Of a DNA stretch of 64,000 nucleotides, positions 8,991 to 17,667 are shown piece by piece. The translations under genes and the position numbers were made by a program. Origin of the DNA: Niveibacterium sp. 24ML (GTDB lineage: Bacteria; Pseudomonadota; Gammaproteobacteria; Burkholderiales; Rhodocyclaceae); assembly GCF_026586805.1 (NCBI RefSeq), contig NZ_JAPFHA010000009.1, positions 62,001 to 126,000 of the forward strand. Reading direction: 5' to 3'. Positions within the stretch are counted from its first letter, which is position 1. Every line of letters begins with the position of its first letter. The notes beneath the pieces were generated by a model. That model did no database searches, was not told the DNA's origin, and worked only from the letters and a program-made list of their open reading frames with translations.

Positions 8991-11657
8991 GTGACGTCTC
9001 AAGCTCCTCTCCCCGCAAGCCATTCGCTCCCCGCTGCCGAGGTGCTGCGCAGGGCCGGGTCAGACCTTGCGTGCGGGCTCAGCGATGCGATCGCGCGCGA
9101 ACGGCTCACGCAGTACGGCCGTAACGAGCTTGCTGGCCAGCCTGGCCGCGCCGCGTGGCGCAAGTTTCTCGACCAGTTCACCAGCCTGTTGATCCTGATC
9201 ATGCTGGGGGCCGCCGTGCTTGCTGGCGCGGTGGGCGACCTGAAGGATGCAATCGTGATCGCGGTGGTGGTGCTGCTCAACGCGAGCCTGGGCTTCTTTC
9301 AGGAGCATCGTGCCGAGGCCGCGCTGTCGGCGCTCAAGAACATGCTGGCGCCGACGGCACGCGTGCGCCGCGACGCCGATGTGCGCGTGATCGACGCCGC
9401 CGCGCTGGTGCCCGGTGACATTCTGCTGCTCGAAGCGGGCGATCGCGTGCCGGCCGATGCCCGCGTGCTCCTGGCGCGCAGCGCCGAGCTGGCCGAGGCA
9501 GCGCTCACCGGCGAGTCGCATCCGCTTGCAAAGCACGCCGATGCCGTGGATGAAGCGGCCGCTCTGGCCGAGCGGGCCAACATGGTGTTCATGAACACGG
9601 TGGTCACGCGGGGGCGGCTCGAAGCGGTGGTGACGGCGACCGGCATGGCGACCGAGATGGGCCGTCTTGCCGGTTTGCTCGCGGCGACGGCCGAGGGCGC
9701 AACCCCGCTGCAACAGCAACTTGACCGTCTGGGCAAGCGCCTGGCGCTGATTGCCGGTGGCGTGGTCGCGCTGATGTTCGTGTTCGGCCTGCTGCGCGGC
9801 GATCCCTTGCTGGCGACCGCGCTGACGGCAATCGCGCTGGCGGTGGCCGCGATCCCCGAGGGCTTGCCGGCGGTGGTGACGGTGACGCTTGCACTGGGCA
9901 TGCACCGGATGGCACGCCGCAACGCGATCGTGAAGAAGCTCGCCGGGGTCGAGACCCTGGGCTGCACGACGGTGATCTGTTCGGACAAGACCGGCACCTT
10001 GACGCTTAACCAGATGACCGCGCGGGCGCTCTACTGCAACGGGCAGCGCCATGCCGTCACGGGCGAGGGCTATGGCGCGGAAGGGCAGCTTGAAGGCGGC
10101 GGCGACCTACGCTCATTGCTGCTGCCGGCGGTGTTGTGCGTGGATGCCAGCATCCGGCAGGGGCTGTTGATCGGCGATCCGACGGAGGGCGCTTTGCTGG
10201 CGCTTGCGGCTAAGGCGGGGCTCGACTGCGAGCAGAGCCGCGAGCGCTGGCCGCGCATCGCCGAGATTCCGTTTGACTCGGCGCGCAAGTACATGGCGAC
10301 CTTTCATCGCGATGGCGATCACGTCCTCCTTCATGTGAAGGGCGCGCCGGACGTCGTGCTGGCGCTGGCCAGTCACCACCTGATGCAGGGGCTTGCGCTG
10401 CCGATCGATGCCGAGCTTCGCGCTGCGTATGCTGCGGAGAATGAGGCCTTGGCGGGACAGGCGCTGCGCGTGCTTGCGCTGGCCAGCCGCCGCATTCCGG
10501 CGGCGCAGTTCGATCCGGCCGGCGACTTGCTGCCCTGGGTGAGCGGCCTGAGCCTGCATGCCTTGGTGGGTATCATCGACCCGCCGCGCGCCGAGGCGCG
10601 CACCGCGATCGCAACCTGCCGCGCGGCGGGGATTGACGTGAAGATGATCACCGGCGATCACCGCATCACCGCCGCCGCTATTGCGCGCGAACTCGGCCTG
10701 CAGGGCGAGGCGCATGAAGGGCGCGAACTTGACGGGCTGGATCAGGCTGCGGTGGTCGCGCTGGTTGAAAAGAGCGCCGTCCTTGCCCGCGTTTCGCCGG
10801 AACACAAGATGCGGATTGTCGAAGCCTTGCAGGCCAAGGGGCATGTTGTCGCGATGACCGGCGACGGCGTGAATGACGCGCCAGCGCTCAAAACCGCCGA
10901 CATCGGCGTTGCCATGGGGATCACCGGCACTGAGGTCACCAAGGAGGCGGCCACGCTGGTGCTCACCGATGACAACTTCGCGTCCATTGTTCGCGCGGTC
11001 GAAGAGGGGCGCACCATCTACGACAACATCGTCAAGTTCGTGCGATTCCAGCTTTCGACCAACATCGGTGCGATCCTGACCGTGCTGGCGGCCCCGTTTC
11101 TCGGGTTTGCCACCCCCTTCACCGCGATCCAGATCCTGTGGGTGAACATCATCATGGATGGGCCGCCGGCGATGACGCTGGGCGTGGAGCCTGCGCGGCC
11201 GGGGATCATGCATGAACGCCCGCGTGACAAGGCAGCGGCAATCCTCTCAGTGCCGCGGCTGTGGCGGATCGGCCTGTACGGCACGACGATGGCGGTGGGC
11301 ACGCTGGGCGTTTACGCATGGGCGATGAATACGGGCGACGTCACCAAGGCGATGACCCTGGCCTTCACCACCTTCGTGTTGTTCCAGTTCTTCAATATCT
11401 TCAATGCCCGTGCCGAGCATGGCAGTGCCTTCAACTCGCAGTTCTTCAGCAACGGCAAACTGTGGCTGGCGCTCTTCGCGGTCCTTGCGCTGCAGGTCGT
11501 CGTGGTTCACTGGGGGCCGGCACAGGTGGTTTTCGATACGGTTGCCCTGAGTTGGGCGGAGTGGGGGCTCGCCGTGGCGGTGGCCTCGTCCACCTTGTTG
11601 CTCGAAGAGGCGCGCAAGCTGTTGCAGCGCCTGTTTTTCAGCCCCGCAGCCCGCTAG
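8991..11657 (+). CDS. Cation-transporting P-type ATPase, Ca2+ (SERCA/PMR1-like)
   Basis: P2A-type ATPase that probably exports Ca2+ or Mn2+ across the inner membrane. Motifs seen: the TGES actuator loop, PEGLPAVVTVTLALGM (the Ca-site helix PEGLP), the phosphorylation site DKTGTLT near residue 332, and MTGDGVNDAPALKTADIGVAM. About ten membrane helices fit the family layout, with four after the hinge. I favour the GTG at 8991, which has AAAGGG seven bases upstream. An ATG at 8949 in the same frame would add 14 residues with no family resemblance. It appears to be a single gene, 86 bp after puuB and unrelated to the polyamine genes. Confidence 0.9.
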   Translation: MTSQAPLPASHSLPAAEVLRRAGSDLACGLSDAIARERLTQYGRNELAGQPGRAAWRKFLDQFTSLLILIMLGAAVLAGAVGDLKDAIVIAVVVLLNASLGFFQEHRAEAALSALKNMLAPTARVRRDADVRVIDAAALVPGDILLLEAGDRVPADARVLLARSAELAEAALTGESHPLAKHADAVDEAAALAERANMVFMNTVVTRGRLEAVVTATGMATEMGRLAGLLAATAEGATPLQQQLDRLGKRLALIAGGVVALMFVFGLLRGDPLLATALTAIALAVAAIPEGLPAVVTVTLALGMHRMARRNAIVKKLAGVETLGCTTVICSDKTGTLTLNQMTARALYCNGQRHAVTGEGYGAEGQLEGGGDLRSLLLPAVLCVDASIRQGLLIGDPTEGALLALAAKAGLDCEQSRERWPRIAEIPFDSARKYMATFHRDGDHVLLHVKGAPDVVLALASHHLMQGLALPIDAELRAAYAAENEALAGQALRVLALASRRIPAAQFDPAGDLLPWVSGLSLHALVGIIDPPRAEARTAIATCRAAGIDVKMITGDHRITAAAIARELGLQGEAHEGRELDGLDQAAVVALVEKSAVLARVSPEHKMRIVEALQAKGHVVAMTGDGVNDAPALKTADIGVAMGITGTEVTKEAATLVLTDDNFASIVRAVEEGRTIYDNIVKFVRFQLSTNIGAILTVLAAPFLGFATPFTAIQILWVNIIMDGPPAMTLGVEPARPGIMHERPRDKAAAILSVPRLWRIGLYGTTMAVGTLGVYAWAMNTGDVTKAMTLAFTTFVLFQFFNIFNARAEHGSAFNSQFFSNGKLWLALFAVLALQVVVVHWGPAQVVFDTVALSWAEWGLAVAVASSTLLLEEARKLLQRLFFSPAAR

Positions 11658-11721
11658 CTGCCTGCGGACTTTTCAGATGATTTCTTCGTGAGATGCCGTT
11701 CATGTTCAAGCGTTTCCTGCC

Positions 11722-12084
11722 ATGTCGCCCCGTCTGATCAGTTTCAGCGATAGCCCCGCCGAGCCCGAGGCCTTTGCGCCCGCCGCCGACCGCGTCCTGA
11801 GCGGCAACCCGCAGCAGATCGCCCTCAACCATTACGAAGGTGCGGGCGGGCGTTTGCTTTCGGGCGAGTGGCGTTGCGAACCCGGTGCGTGGCGTCTGGT
11901 TTACGACGAGGATGAGTACGAGTTCTGCCAGATTCTCGAAGGCCATATCCGCTTGACCGACGCGGCGGGCGTGGCGCGCGAATTTCATGCGGGCGATGCG
12001 TTCGTGATCGAGGCGGGTTTCCGCGGGGTCTGGGAAACCATCCGTTATTGCCGCAAGCATTACGTGATCTGCCGCATTGCATGA
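11722..12084 (+). CDS. Cupin domain protein (DUF861/EutQ-like)
   Basis: A 120-aa single cupin of the Cupin_3/DUF861 type. The pattern WRCEPGAWRLVYDEDEYEF-(C)-QILEGHIRLTD followed by FHAGDAFVIEAGFRGVWET matches the two conserved cupin motifs, and the end RKHYVICRIA is typical. Members are small cytoplasmic beta-barrels of mostly unknown role, some linked to amine or ureide metabolism. It has no DNA-binding domain, so it is not a PuuR-type regulator. It stands alone between the Ca-ATPase and a convergent membrane protein gene. Confidence 0.75.
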   Translation: MSPRLISFSDSPAEPEAFAPAADRVLSGNPQQIALNHYEGAGGRLLSGEWRCEPGAWRLVYDEDEYEFCQILEGHIRLTDAAGVAREFHAGDAFVIEAGFRGVWETIRYCRKHYVICRIA

Positions 12085-12112
12085 GGCCCGCGGTGGGAGC
12101 GGGTGCGCGTGG

Positions 12113-12745
12113 CTACGGTGGGGCGGGGCTGTCCCTGCGCGTCGCGCGCCGCGAGCTGAACCCCCAGAGCAGGCTGCCGGCCGTCGCGGCCAGCATGTCT
12201 TTGTGCGCGTCCCACATGTCGCCTTGCTGTCCGTTGTAGGACTCGGCATCCGCAGGCGATAGGCATACTGCCACCAGCCATTCGAACCATTCGTAGCAAA
12301 GGCTGCTGATCATGATGATGCCGACGGTTAGCGTGAGCGCTTGCCGCGCGCCGAGCGCAAACCTGCCGCCGATGTGTGCCGCAATGGCGGGGGTCAGGCA
12401 GGCGCCGTACATGAAATGGACCAGGCGGTCGAAGTTGTTGCGCGTCCAGCCGAACGAACGCTCAAACGAAAAGCCAAGGGCGTCGGTCAGCCAGCGATCG
12501 TAAGGCACGTTCGAGTACAGCCATCGCGCCGCAAAAGTGTGGGTGATGATGAACAGCGCGATCAGGAAGAAGTCGCGATCGCTCATCGGATGCTGTCGCA
12601 GGTGGCGCCACAGCACGGCCAGGCCCGCCAGCGTCAGCGAACAGTGCAGCGTCTGCTCGGCGGGCCAGATCGGGCGGATCCAGGTGGCGGCGAACACCGC
12701 GAGCATCAGGGCGCTCGAAGTGGCCTTGGCTGGTACAAGCGGCAT
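12113..12745 (-). CDS. YjdF-like inner membrane protein (DUF2238)
   Basis: A 210-aa integral membrane protein with about six hydrophobic segments. The stretch FDRLVHFMYGACLTPA and the later CYEWFEWLVAV..., then QQGDMWDAHKDMLAATAGSL are characteristic of DUF2238 (E. coli YjdF, 209 aa). Its histidines and acidic residues near the membrane could bind a metal, but no function is established. It is convergent with the cupin gene (28-bp gap) and lies 48 bp downstream of a PH-domain protein on the same strand. No clear ribosome binding site precedes the ATG. Confidence 0.8.
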   Translation of the reverse strand: MPLVPAKATSSALMLAVFAATWIRPIWPAEQTLHCSLTLAGLAVLWRHLRQHPMSDRDFFLIALFIITHTFAARWLYSNVPYDRWLTDALGFSFERSFGWTRNNFDRLVHFMYGACLTPAIAAHIGGRFALGARQALTLTVGIIMISSLCYEWFEWLVAVCLSPADAESYNGQQGDMWDAHKDMLAATAGSLLWGFSSRRATRRDSPAPP

Positions 12746-12793
12746 CCGGGGGTAGGGGCGCGGCAGACTGAAGCTGGTGTGCGCGCCCTGCGC

Positions 12794-13219
12794 TCAGCGT
12801 GCGGTGTTGTTCAGTTGCTCTTGCGCCTGCATGAACATCTGGCGGAAGCGCATGGGGTTGGAAATGTGCGGAATCGGGGCCTGCGCCTCGCCGGCGCCGG
12901 CGATCACCAGTGAGCCATAGTTGAGCATGCGACCAAGTACGGTCTGGTCCACCTGAATGCTCTCGATCTTGCCCAGATTGATTTCGATCGTGCGCCGACT
13001 GATAAAGCCGAACTTGGCGATGACACGCTTGTTGGTGATCGCAAGCTCGGTTGAGCGGCTGCGAATCCAGGCAATGATCCAGAAGATCAAGCCGATGCCG
13101 AACAGTGGCAACAGCAGGAATCCCAGCGCGATGGTGCCCGCTTGCGACCAGAGGCTGATGCGCCCGACGTGGATGACCGCTTCGCCGGGTGTCAGCGCGC
13201 CTTCGATGTAACTTGCCAT
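12794..13219 (-). CDS. PH-domain (bPH_2/YdbS-like) membrane protein
   Basis: A 141-aa protein. Two hydrophobic segments (about residues 25-50) are followed by a bacterial pleckstrin-homology-like domain with the family hallmark ELAITNKRVIAKFGFISRRT and IEINLGKIESIQVDQTVLGR, then GSLVIAGAGEAQAPIPHI. The family acts at the membrane but its role is poorly defined. The ATG at 13219 has AGGT upstream; the frame extends to 13381, but that extension overlaps dksA and is proline/arginine-rich, so I rejected it. The gene lies 109 bp downstream of dksA on the same strand. Confidence 0.8.
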   Translation of the reverse strand: MASYIEGALTPGEAVIHVGRISLWSQAGTIALGFLLLPLFGIGLIFWIIAWIRSRSTELAITNKRVIAKFGFISRRTIEINLGKIESIQVDQTVLGRMLNYGSLVIAGAGEAQAPIPHISNPMRFRQMFMQAQEQLNNTAR

Positions 13220-13328
13220 GGTGACCTGGTGTGGATTGCCTTGAAGGGGGGTGCCCAGGCGTGCCCGGGCCAGAAGGCGAGCTTTGGCTGGGCAAGGCGG
13301 GGGTGGCCCGGCCTTGCCGTGGCCGGTG

Positions 13329-13763
13329 TCAGCCGCCGCGCATCTTGCGGCGTTTTTCGTAGCGCTCTTGCGCTTCGACACTGTAGGTTGCAGTGGGGCG
13401 GGCGATCAGGCGCGCGATGCCGATTGGCTCGCCGGTTTCTTCGCACCAGCCGAAGTTGCCGCCTTCGATGCGGTCGAGCGCTTCGTCGATCTTGTGCAGC
13501 AGCTTGCGTTCGCGATCACGCACGCGCAGTTCGAGGGTGTGGTCTTCTTCCATCGTGGCGCGGTCTGATGGGTCGGGCGTGGCTTCATTCTCCTGCAGGT
13601 GCAGGGTGGTGTCCTTGGCGGCAGCAAGCAGGGCGTCGCGCTCTTTGCGCAGCAAGTCGCGGAAGAAGGCCAACTGGCGCGGCGACATGTAGTCGTCTGC
13701 CGGAGCGGCGAGCATTTCCTCTTGCGTTGGGATCGTGCGCGAGACGTCGAGGGTTTTGGTCAT
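13329..13763 (-). CDS. dksA: RNA polymerase-binding transcription factor DksA (cysteine-poor form)
   Basis: A 144-aa DksA-family protein that binds the RNA polymerase secondary channel and works with ppGpp in the stringent response. The coiled-coil tip DPSDRA (residues 64-69) keeps the functional aspartates and alanine. The globular domain has kept only the first zinc cysteine: C107 is present, but the other three positions are T110, S128 and A131. It is therefore a zinc-independent variant, as in many beta- and alphaproteobacteria. The start is fixed by a strong AGGAGG seven bases upstream of the ATG; the longer frame to 13784 runs through this site. Confidence 0.93.
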   Translation of the reverse strand: MTKTLDVSRTIPTQEEMLAAPADDYMSPRQLAFFRDLLRKERDALLAAAKDTTLHLQENEATPDPSDRATMEEDHTLELRVRDRERKLLHKIDEALDRIEGGNFGWCEETGEPIGIARLIARPTATYSVEAQERYEKRRKMRGG

Positions 13764-13981
13764 GGTCGTTCCTCCTGTTGGCACGGAATCGGGGGCGCTG
13801 GGCCGTTAACTTCTCGGCGAACTTGCCGGGTTACGTTCACAAAGCTGCACTACTGTACCTGAGGCCGGTTCGCGGCGCCCGCGCACCATACACCACAAGT
13901 CTGTCAGGGCCAGCAGTGTAGGTGCTGGTTCAGCGTATTCGCCGCGATCTGCGATTGTTCTGCGGCTGATCAAAAGGCCCA

Positions 13982-15532
13982 TCAACGGCGCCCGCTGGCT
14001 GCGGCCTTGACCACATTGCCAAGCAGTCGCCCGTAGTAGGCAATCTTGTCGGTTGGTACATAGGCATAGCCGACGACCAGGCCGCGTTCCTTCTCCGGCC
14101 CGATGTAGTACGAAGATAGCGCGCGGACATGCAGCCCCTGCTCGGCGGCTTCTTCGGCGAGGCGCTCGTCGTCTGACCCGGCCGGTAGCTGGATGACCAG
14201 ATGCAGCCCTGATTCCTCTTTCGAGATCGTCGCCGTGCTGCCCAGGATCGGGGCGAGGGTGCGTTGCAGCAGTTCGCGACGCTGGCCGTAGATCTGGCGG
14301 ATCCGGCGCACATGTGTGGCGAAGTGCCCTTGCTCGAGAAAGTCGGCCAGCGCGGCCTGCTGCATCATCTGGCCCGGCCGCTGCAAGTCGTAGAGCGCGC
14401 TGCGGAAGGGCGCGACCAGGGCCGGTGGCACCACCATGTAGCCCACCTTGATGCCCGGGTAGAGGATCTTCGAGAAAGTGCCCATGTAGACCACCCGTTC
14501 GTTTGCATCGAGCCCCTGCAGCGACGAAAGCGGCCGGCCGGTGTAGCGGAACTCGCTGTCGTAGTCGTCCTCCAGAATCCAGGCGCCGGTGCGCGCCGCG
14601 ATGTCGAGCAGCAAGCGGCGCCGCGCCAGGCTCATCACCACGCTCTTCGGGTACTGGTGCGAGGGTGTCAGGTAGATCAGACGGGGTACACGTTGCAGGT
14701 CTTCGGGCAAGGGGTTCATGCCCTCGTCGTCGACTCGCACCGGGTGCAGATCCAGATCGCGCGATTCGAACACCCGCTGAGCCCCCCAGTAGCAGGGGTC
14801 TTCGACCCAGGCGGTATCGCCGGTGTCGGCAAGCAACTGCGCGCACAGATCAAGCGAATGCTGCGTGCCGCCGGTGATCAGCACCTGCTCCACGGTGACC
14901 CGCACCGAACGCGATACCCGCAGGTAGTCGGCGATGGCGCGCCGCAACGGCAGGTAGCCACCGTTCTGGCCGTAGTCAAGCAGCTCTGGGCGGGCTTCCC
15001 GCCAGTACTTGTTCTGCAGGCGCTGCCAGAGCTTGATCGGGAAGGCCGAGTAGTCGTCGTCACCCGGAACAAAAGGCTGGATCTCGTAGCGATGGCCGGC
15101 CGCGTGTTTTGCCACCCGCCGCCCTCGCACCGACAAAGCGGCGAAGTCGGCGGCAATGGTGCCAAGGTTTGGTGCATGCTGCGGTGCAGTGGCACCGTCT
15201 TGATGCGTAAAAGTACTCGATGGTACTGGTGCCACTTCGCGGCCCGCGGGCTCCGGCAGGGTGTCGGCAACGAAGGTGCCGCTGCCGGTTCGCGCGCTGA
15301 CGTAGCCTTCGGCAAGAAGTTGCTCGAAGGCGGTTACCACGGTATTGCGCGAAAGCCCAAGATCCTTTGCCAGATCGCGGGTTGAAGGCAGTTTGCTGCC
15401 CACCGGCAGGCGTCGTGCGAGCACCGCGCTGCGAATCGCTTCATACAGGCGACGGTGTCGTGGCACGTTTGCGGCGCTTGCGCGCTGGTCCATTTCAGCC
15501 AGGATCAGGTCTGCAATCGGGAGCGAACTCAT
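13982..15532 (-). CDS. MocR-family transcriptional regulator (GntR HTH + aminotransferase-like domain)
   Basis: A 516-aa regulator. An N-terminal winged HTH of the GntR type (LPVGSKLPSTRDLAKDLGLS, then RNTVVTAFEQLLAEGYV; residues 40-80) is joined by a variable linker (about 95-140) to a fold-type-I PLP aminotransferase domain with YGQNGGYLPLRRAIADYLRV, VEDPCYWGAQ and the PLP-lysine region YMGTFSKILYPGIKVGY. Regulators of this type sense PLP-bound amines or amino acids; GabR, which senses GABA, is the known model. It is divergent from ald and the puu/pot genes, so control of polyamine/GABA or alanine catabolism is likely but not proven. A 13-bp palindrome covers its start codon. Confidence 0.9.
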   Translation of the reverse strand: MSSLPIADLILAEMDQRASAANVPRHRRLYEAIRSAVLARRLPVGSKLPSTRDLAKDLGLSRNTVVTAFEQLLAEGYVSARTGSGTFVADTLPEPAGREVAPVPSSTFTHQDGATAPQHAPNLGTIAADFAALSVRGRRVAKHAAGHRYEIQPFVPGDDDYSAFPIKLWQRLQNKYWREARPELLDYGQNGGYLPLRRAIADYLRVSRSVRVTVEQVLITGGTQHSLDLCAQLLADTGDTAWVEDPCYWGAQRVFESRDLDLHPVRVDDEGMNPLPEDLQRVPRLIYLTPSHQYPKSVVMSLARRRLLLDIAARTGAWILEDDYDSEFRYTGRPLSSLQGLDANERVVYMGTFSKILYPGIKVGYMVVPPALVAPFRSALYDLQRPGQMMQQAALADFLEQGHFATHVRRIRQIYGQRRELLQRTLAPILGSTATISKEESGLHLVIQLPAGSDDERLAEEAAEQGLHVRALSSYYIGPEKERGLVVGYAYVPTDKIAYYGRLLGNVVKAAASGRR

Positions 15533-15601
15533 GGTGGCACCATTGAGGTTGCAAAAGTGGTGCTTTTAATAATACCAAAACACGTTACATTGCACCTACC
15601 A
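15531..15601. promoter_or_regulatory. mocR-ald divergent control region with candidate MocR boxes
   Basis: The 131-bp gap between mocR and ald holds a perfect 13-bp palindrome, ATGGTGGCACCAT (15531-15543), that overlaps the mocR start codon. Related half-sites are TGGTGC (15558-15563), ATACCA (15572-15577) and GGTGCA/TGGTAG in reverse (15591-15601). An AAAAG-N5-CTTTT dyad spans 15553-15567. B. subtilis GabR is known to bind ATACCA repeats. That this MocR binds here is inference. Confidence 0.4.
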
Positions 15602-15663
15602 ATTGGATGGATCCGCGACCAAACTATGGGCTTGCGGGGCGACAGACGAGCGAGGGGGAAACC

Positions 15664-16767
15664 GTGCTTGTAGGCGTATGCAAGGAGATCAAGAACCACG
15701 AGTACCGGGTGGGCGTTACGCCTGCGGGGGTTTCGGAACTTGTGCGCAATGGCCATTCGGTGCTGGTGCAAAGTCAGGCCGGGGCCGGGGTGGGGTTTCT
15801 GGATGATCACTACATTGCCGCGGGCGCCAAGATCGCGGCCGATGCGGCCACGGTGTTCGCCCAGGCGGACATGGTGGTCAAGGTCAAGGAGCCGCAGCCG
15901 GAGGAATGCCGTGCCTTGCGCCCTGGCCAGATCCTTTTCACCTATCTGCATCTGGCGCCGGACCCTGAGCAGGCGCGTCTGCTGATCGAATCCGATGCGG
16001 TGGCGATCGCATACGAAACGGTGACCGACGACCGCGGCGGTTTGCCCTTGCTGGCGCCGATGAGCGAGGTTGCGGGGCGCATGGCGATTCAGGCGGGCGC
16101 GAAGGCGCTCGAAAAATCGCAGGGTGGCTCGGGGGTGCTGCTGCCGGGCGTGCCAGGTGTGCCTGCGGCCAAAGTGCTGGTGCTGGGCGGTGGCGTGGTG
16201 GGCGTGAATGCCGCGCGCGTGGCGATGGGGATTGGCGCGCAGGTGACGATTCTTGACCTTTCGCTACCGCGCTTGAAGGAACTCGATGCCCTGTACGGCC
16301 CGCGCCTGCAGACCCTCTACTCAAACCGCGCCAATCTTGAAGAGGCGCTGCGCGAAGCCGACCTGGTGGTGGGTGCGGTACTGGTGCCGGGCGCGGCGGC
16401 GCCGCGCCTGATCACCCGCGAGATGCTCAAGCTGATGAAGCCCGGTTCGGTCATTGTGGATGTGGCCGTGGATCAAGGCGGCTGCTGCGAGACCACCCGC
16501 GCCACCACCCATCAGGACCCGACCTACATCGTCGAGGGCATCGTGCATTACTGCGTGGCCAACATGCCCGGCGGCGTGGCACGCACCTCGACGCTGGCGC
16601 TGACCAATGCCACCTTGCCCTTTGTGCTTCAGCTCGCAAACAAGGGCTACCGCAAGGCGCTTGAAGAGAATCGCCACCTTCGCAACGGGCTCAATATCCA
16701 CCGTGGCAAGGTGACCTACGAGGCGGTCGCGCGCGACCTGGGTTATCCGTACCACGCTGATTTCTGA
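15664..16767 (+). CDS. ald: Alanine dehydrogenase
   Basis: NAD-dependent L-alanine dehydrogenase (alanine to pyruvate plus ammonia), 367 aa. The N-terminus [20 protein letters not shown] is almost the family signature. The GTG at 15664 fits it and follows GAGGGGGAAACC; the frame extends to an ATG at 15607, but that adds 19 unrelated residues. The nucleotide-binding motif [17 protein letters not shown] and the C-terminal region [19 protein letters not shown] with [19 protein letters not shown] are clear. It may recycle alanine made when SpuC transaminates putrescine onto pyruvate, which would explain its place at the head of this operon. Confidence 0.92.
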   Translation: MLVGVCKEIKNHEYRVGVTPAGVSELVRNGHSVLVQSQAGAGVGFLDDHYIAAGAKIAADAATVFAQADMVVKVKEPQPEECRALRPGQILFTYLHLAPDPEQARLLIESDAVAIAYETVTDDRGGLPLLAPMSEVAGRMAIQAGAKALEKSQGGSGVLLPGVPGVPAAKVLVLGGGVVGVNAARVAMGIGAQVTILDLSLPRLKELDALYGPRLQTLYSNRANLEEALREADLVVGAVLVPGAAAPRLITREMLKLMKPGSVIVDVAVDQGGCCETTRATTHQDPTYIVEGIVHYCVANMPGGVARTSTLALTNATLPFVLQLANKGYRKALEENRHLRNGLNIHRGKVTYEAVARDLGYPYHADF

Positions 16768-16781
16768 GGGCGCAGCTGCCT

Positions 16782-17534
16782 ATGAAGAAACCTGTCGTAC
16801 TGGTGCCGGCTTGCAGCAAGCAGCTTGGCGCCCATCCGTTCAATGCGGTGGGCAAGAAATACCTTGATGCGGTTGCCGATGTGGCGCTCTGCCAACCGCT
16901 TCTGGTTCCCGTGCTGGGAGATACGCCCGACATTGATGCGCTGCTCGATCTGGCCGACGGGGTGATGCTGACCGGTTCGGTCTCGAACGTGCATCCCTCG
17001 CACTTCGACCAGCCAATCCACAATCCGGCCTTGCCGCTTGATCCGGCACGCGATGCAGTCACCTTGCCGCTGATACGCCGTGCGATTGAACGCGGCGTGC
17101 CATTGTTTGCGATCTGCCGCGGCTTTCAGGAAATGAACGTGGCCTTTGGCGGCACTTTGCATCAGGCGGTGCACGAAGTCGCCGGCTTCAAGGACCACCG
17201 CGAGGACAAGAACGCGCCGCTGGATGTGCAGTACGGCGAGGCGCATCCGGTCAACTTGTCCGGCACGTTGCGCGCGATCGTTGGCGCCGATCGGGTGGGC
17301 GTCAATTCCGTGCATGGCCAGGGCATCGGCCGGCTGGCGGATGCCCTGGTGGCCGAGGCGCATGCCGACGATGGGCTGATCGAGGCCTTCCGTGTTGGCG
17401 CCGCCAGCGCCTTCGCTATGGGGTTGCAGTGGCACCCGGAGTGGAAGGCCGCGCAGAACCCGGTGTCGGTGAAGATCTTCAGTGCTTTCGGCAATGCATG
17501 CCGGCAGTACGCCGCAGCGCGGGGCAGAGCATGA
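16782..17534 (+). CDS. puuD: Gamma-glutamyl-GABA hydrolase (class I glutamine amidotransferase-like)
   Basis: Peptidase C26 family enzyme (250 aa; E. coli PuuD 254) that hydrolyses gamma-glutamyl-GABA to glutamate and GABA, the last step of the glutamylated putrescine route. The catalytic triad is visible: nucleophile C112 in LFAICRGFQEMNVAFGG, and H218 and E220 in GLQWHPEW. The motif SVHGQG is also conserved. It starts 14 bp after ald and is followed by 133 bp before puuA. The pathway assignment rests on neighbouring puuA and the family match. Confidence 0.9.
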   Translation: MKKPVVLVPACSKQLGAHPFNAVGKKYLDAVADVALCQPLLVPVLGDTPDIDALLDLADGVMLTGSVSNVHPSHFDQPIHNPALPLDPARDAVTLPLIRRAIERGVPLFAICRGFQEMNVAFGGTLHQAVHEVAGFKDHREDKNAPLDVQYGEAHPVNLSGTLRAIVGADRVGVNSVHGQGIGRLADALVAEAHADDGLIEAFRVGAASAFAMGLQWHPEWKAAQNPVSVKIFSAFGNACRQYAAARGRA

Positions 17535-17667
17535 ATCGCGAAACCCGTTTCCACATCTGGCTTGCCCGCCTGCCCTAGCTGCCACTACCGCTGCGGGCGC
17601 GCGGCGCGCCCGGCCTGCCTAGCCGCGGGCTTGCGCCGCACCGGACAAGACCTTCAGAGAGAACGAA

